This document shows positions 6,680 to 7,266 of a stretch of DNA of 7,266 nucleotides, piece after piece. The notes below the pieces were generated by a model. It was not told the DNA's origin and did not search any database. It saw only the letters and a program-made list of their open reading frames with translations. Source of the DNA: an uncultured Sphingobacteriia bacterium (GTDB lineage Bacteria > Bacteroidota > Bacteroidia > Chitinophagales > Chitinophagaceae). The DNA is taken from contig CAMFKK010000117.1 of the NCBI GenBank assembly GCA_945957225.1, forward strand, positions 1 to 7,266, in the 5' to 3' direction. Within the stretch, counting starts at the first letter, position 1. Every line of letters starts with the position of its first letter. Both the position numbers and the translations under genes were made by a program.

Positions 6680-7266
6680 ATGGCAAAATCGCCTGTAATG
6701 CCAGCGGTTAAAAAAGCTGCACCCAAAAAAGTGGCAGCTACTGCAACAGCAAAAAAATCTGTTAAAACAAAAATAGTATTAGAAAAATCTAATGGCCAAA
6801 AGCTGCAAACCATACAGTTCCAATTAAGATATCATACGGTTTACGGACAAACTATTTTTGTAACAGGCAATCATCCTTTGTTGGGGAATGGCGATTTGCA
6901 AAAAGCAATTCCTTTACAATACCAAAATGATGATTTATGGTCTGTTGCAATTGACTTTAGTGCACATGAACTAACCCAAGATCTTCAGTATCAATACATG
7001 ATCCAAAATACAGATGGGTCCAATAGCTTAGACGCAGGAAATGACAAAAGAATTGTAACGGCTCAATGGAATTGTGCCCATTTAATTAGTATTGATTCCT
7101 GGAATTTTGGCGGCTATTTTGAAAATGCTTTTTATACAGAACCCTTTGCCAATGTGCTTTTAAAGGCCAATTGGACTGCTGTTAAAGTCACTGTTCCTAA
7201 AAAGACCACGCATGTGTTTAAAGTTAAAACCCCATTACTGCCCAAAGGTCAAACAGAATGTTTGTT
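6680..7266 (+). CDS. malQ: 4-alpha-glucanotransferase with N-terminal CBM20 domains (3'-truncated)
   Basis: The first 195 codons of an amylomaltase-type enzyme that disproportionates maltodextrins; the gene runs off the window. The catalytic GH77 domain is not included, so the call rests on the N-terminus. Residues about 45-140 form a CBM20 starch-binding module: FQLRYHTVYGQTIFVTGNHPLLGNG (47-71), LWSVAIDF (86-93), then LQYQYMIQN (102-110) and NDKRIV (121-126). A linker with the FENAFYTEPFANVLLK pattern (147-162) follows, typical of CBM20-bearing MalQ/DPE2-like enzymes of Bacteroidota. A second CBM20 starts at about 168 (VKVTVPKK, then KGQTECL at the edge). Residues 1-37 are a Lys/Ala/Pro-rich extension not expected of the family. 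The ATG at 6680 is the first one in the open frame. A TTG at 6659 or the Met at codon 7 are alternatives. No usable Shine-Dalgarno sequence: AGAGG abuts the ATG. In-frame stop TAG at 6632-6634 bounds the frame upstream. Confidence 0.82.
   Translation, partial: MAKSPVMPAVKKAAPKKVAATATAKKSVKTKIVLEKSNGQKLQTIQFQLRYHTVYGQTIFVTGNHPLLGNGDLQKAIPLQYQNDDLWSVAIDFSAHELTQDLQYQYMIQNTDGSNSLDAGNDKRIVTAQWNCAHLISIDSWNFGGYFENAFYTEPFANVLLKANWTAVKVTVPKKTTHVFKVKTPLLPKGQTECL

Noticed and set aside
6483..6686. Minus-strand frame of 67 codons covering the GMC end and the malQ leader
   Set aside because: It is mostly the shadow of the GMC coding strand. No family motif, and it would cross the candidate malQ promoter.
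47..7266. A novel defence, mobile or biosynthetic system
   Set aside because: Every gene belongs to a known family, composition is even, and there are no repeats, integrase, toxin-antitoxin pair or cluster logic to support one.

Overview
The window looks like a piece of a Bacteroidota chromosome, plausibly Chitinophagales or Sphingobacteriales, though the lower rank is a guess. The reasons are AT-rich coding sequence, almost no Shine-Dalgarno sequences before starts, several upstream matches to the Bacteroidota promoter pattern (TTTG/TTG, then TAnnTTTG), and gene families common in that phylum: a DUF6580 membrane protein, a MalQ with N-terminal CBM20 modules, and an MCC-type carboxyltransferase. 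Base and codon usage look even throughout. I see no mobile element, CRISPR array, tRNA or rRNA.

Layout. Bases 1-46 are not biological: they are an untrimmed Illumina Nextera i7 adapter with its index, so the left edge is a library artefact. From 47, manA (mannose-6-phosphate isomerase) runs in on the + strand, lacking about its first 13 codons. A DUF6580 family membrane protein follows on the same strand. Both end before a strong bidirectional terminator (1861-1888). On the other side of it, two minus-strand genes converge: rnhA (RNase HI) and, 8 bases upstream of it, a PhzF-family enzyme, probably one transcript. Upstream of these, also on the minus strand, is an acyl-CoA carboxyltransferase closest to the beta subunit of methylcrotonyl-CoA carboxylase. 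It is divergent from a plus-strand GMC oxidoreductase (choline-dehydrogenase-like flavoprotein), with about 115 bases between the start codons. After the GMC gene, and behind a good promoter candidate, malQ (4-alpha-glucanotransferase of the CBM20-bearing, DPE2-like type) begins and runs off the right edge.

How the genes fit together. This reads as ordinary core and housekeeping metabolism: hexose-phosphate interconversion (manA), maltodextrin/glycogen handling (malQ), branched-chain acyl-CoA catabolism (carboxyltransferase), RNA-DNA hybrid removal (rnhA), and two enzymes of unknown substrate (PhzF-like, GMC). Apart from phzF-rnhA there is no clear operon. I do not see a previously undescribed system. 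The points most worth a second look are the adapter at the contig end, a Lys/Ala-rich N-terminal extension on MalQ, and the apparent loss of both starch-binding tryptophans in its first CBM20 domain.
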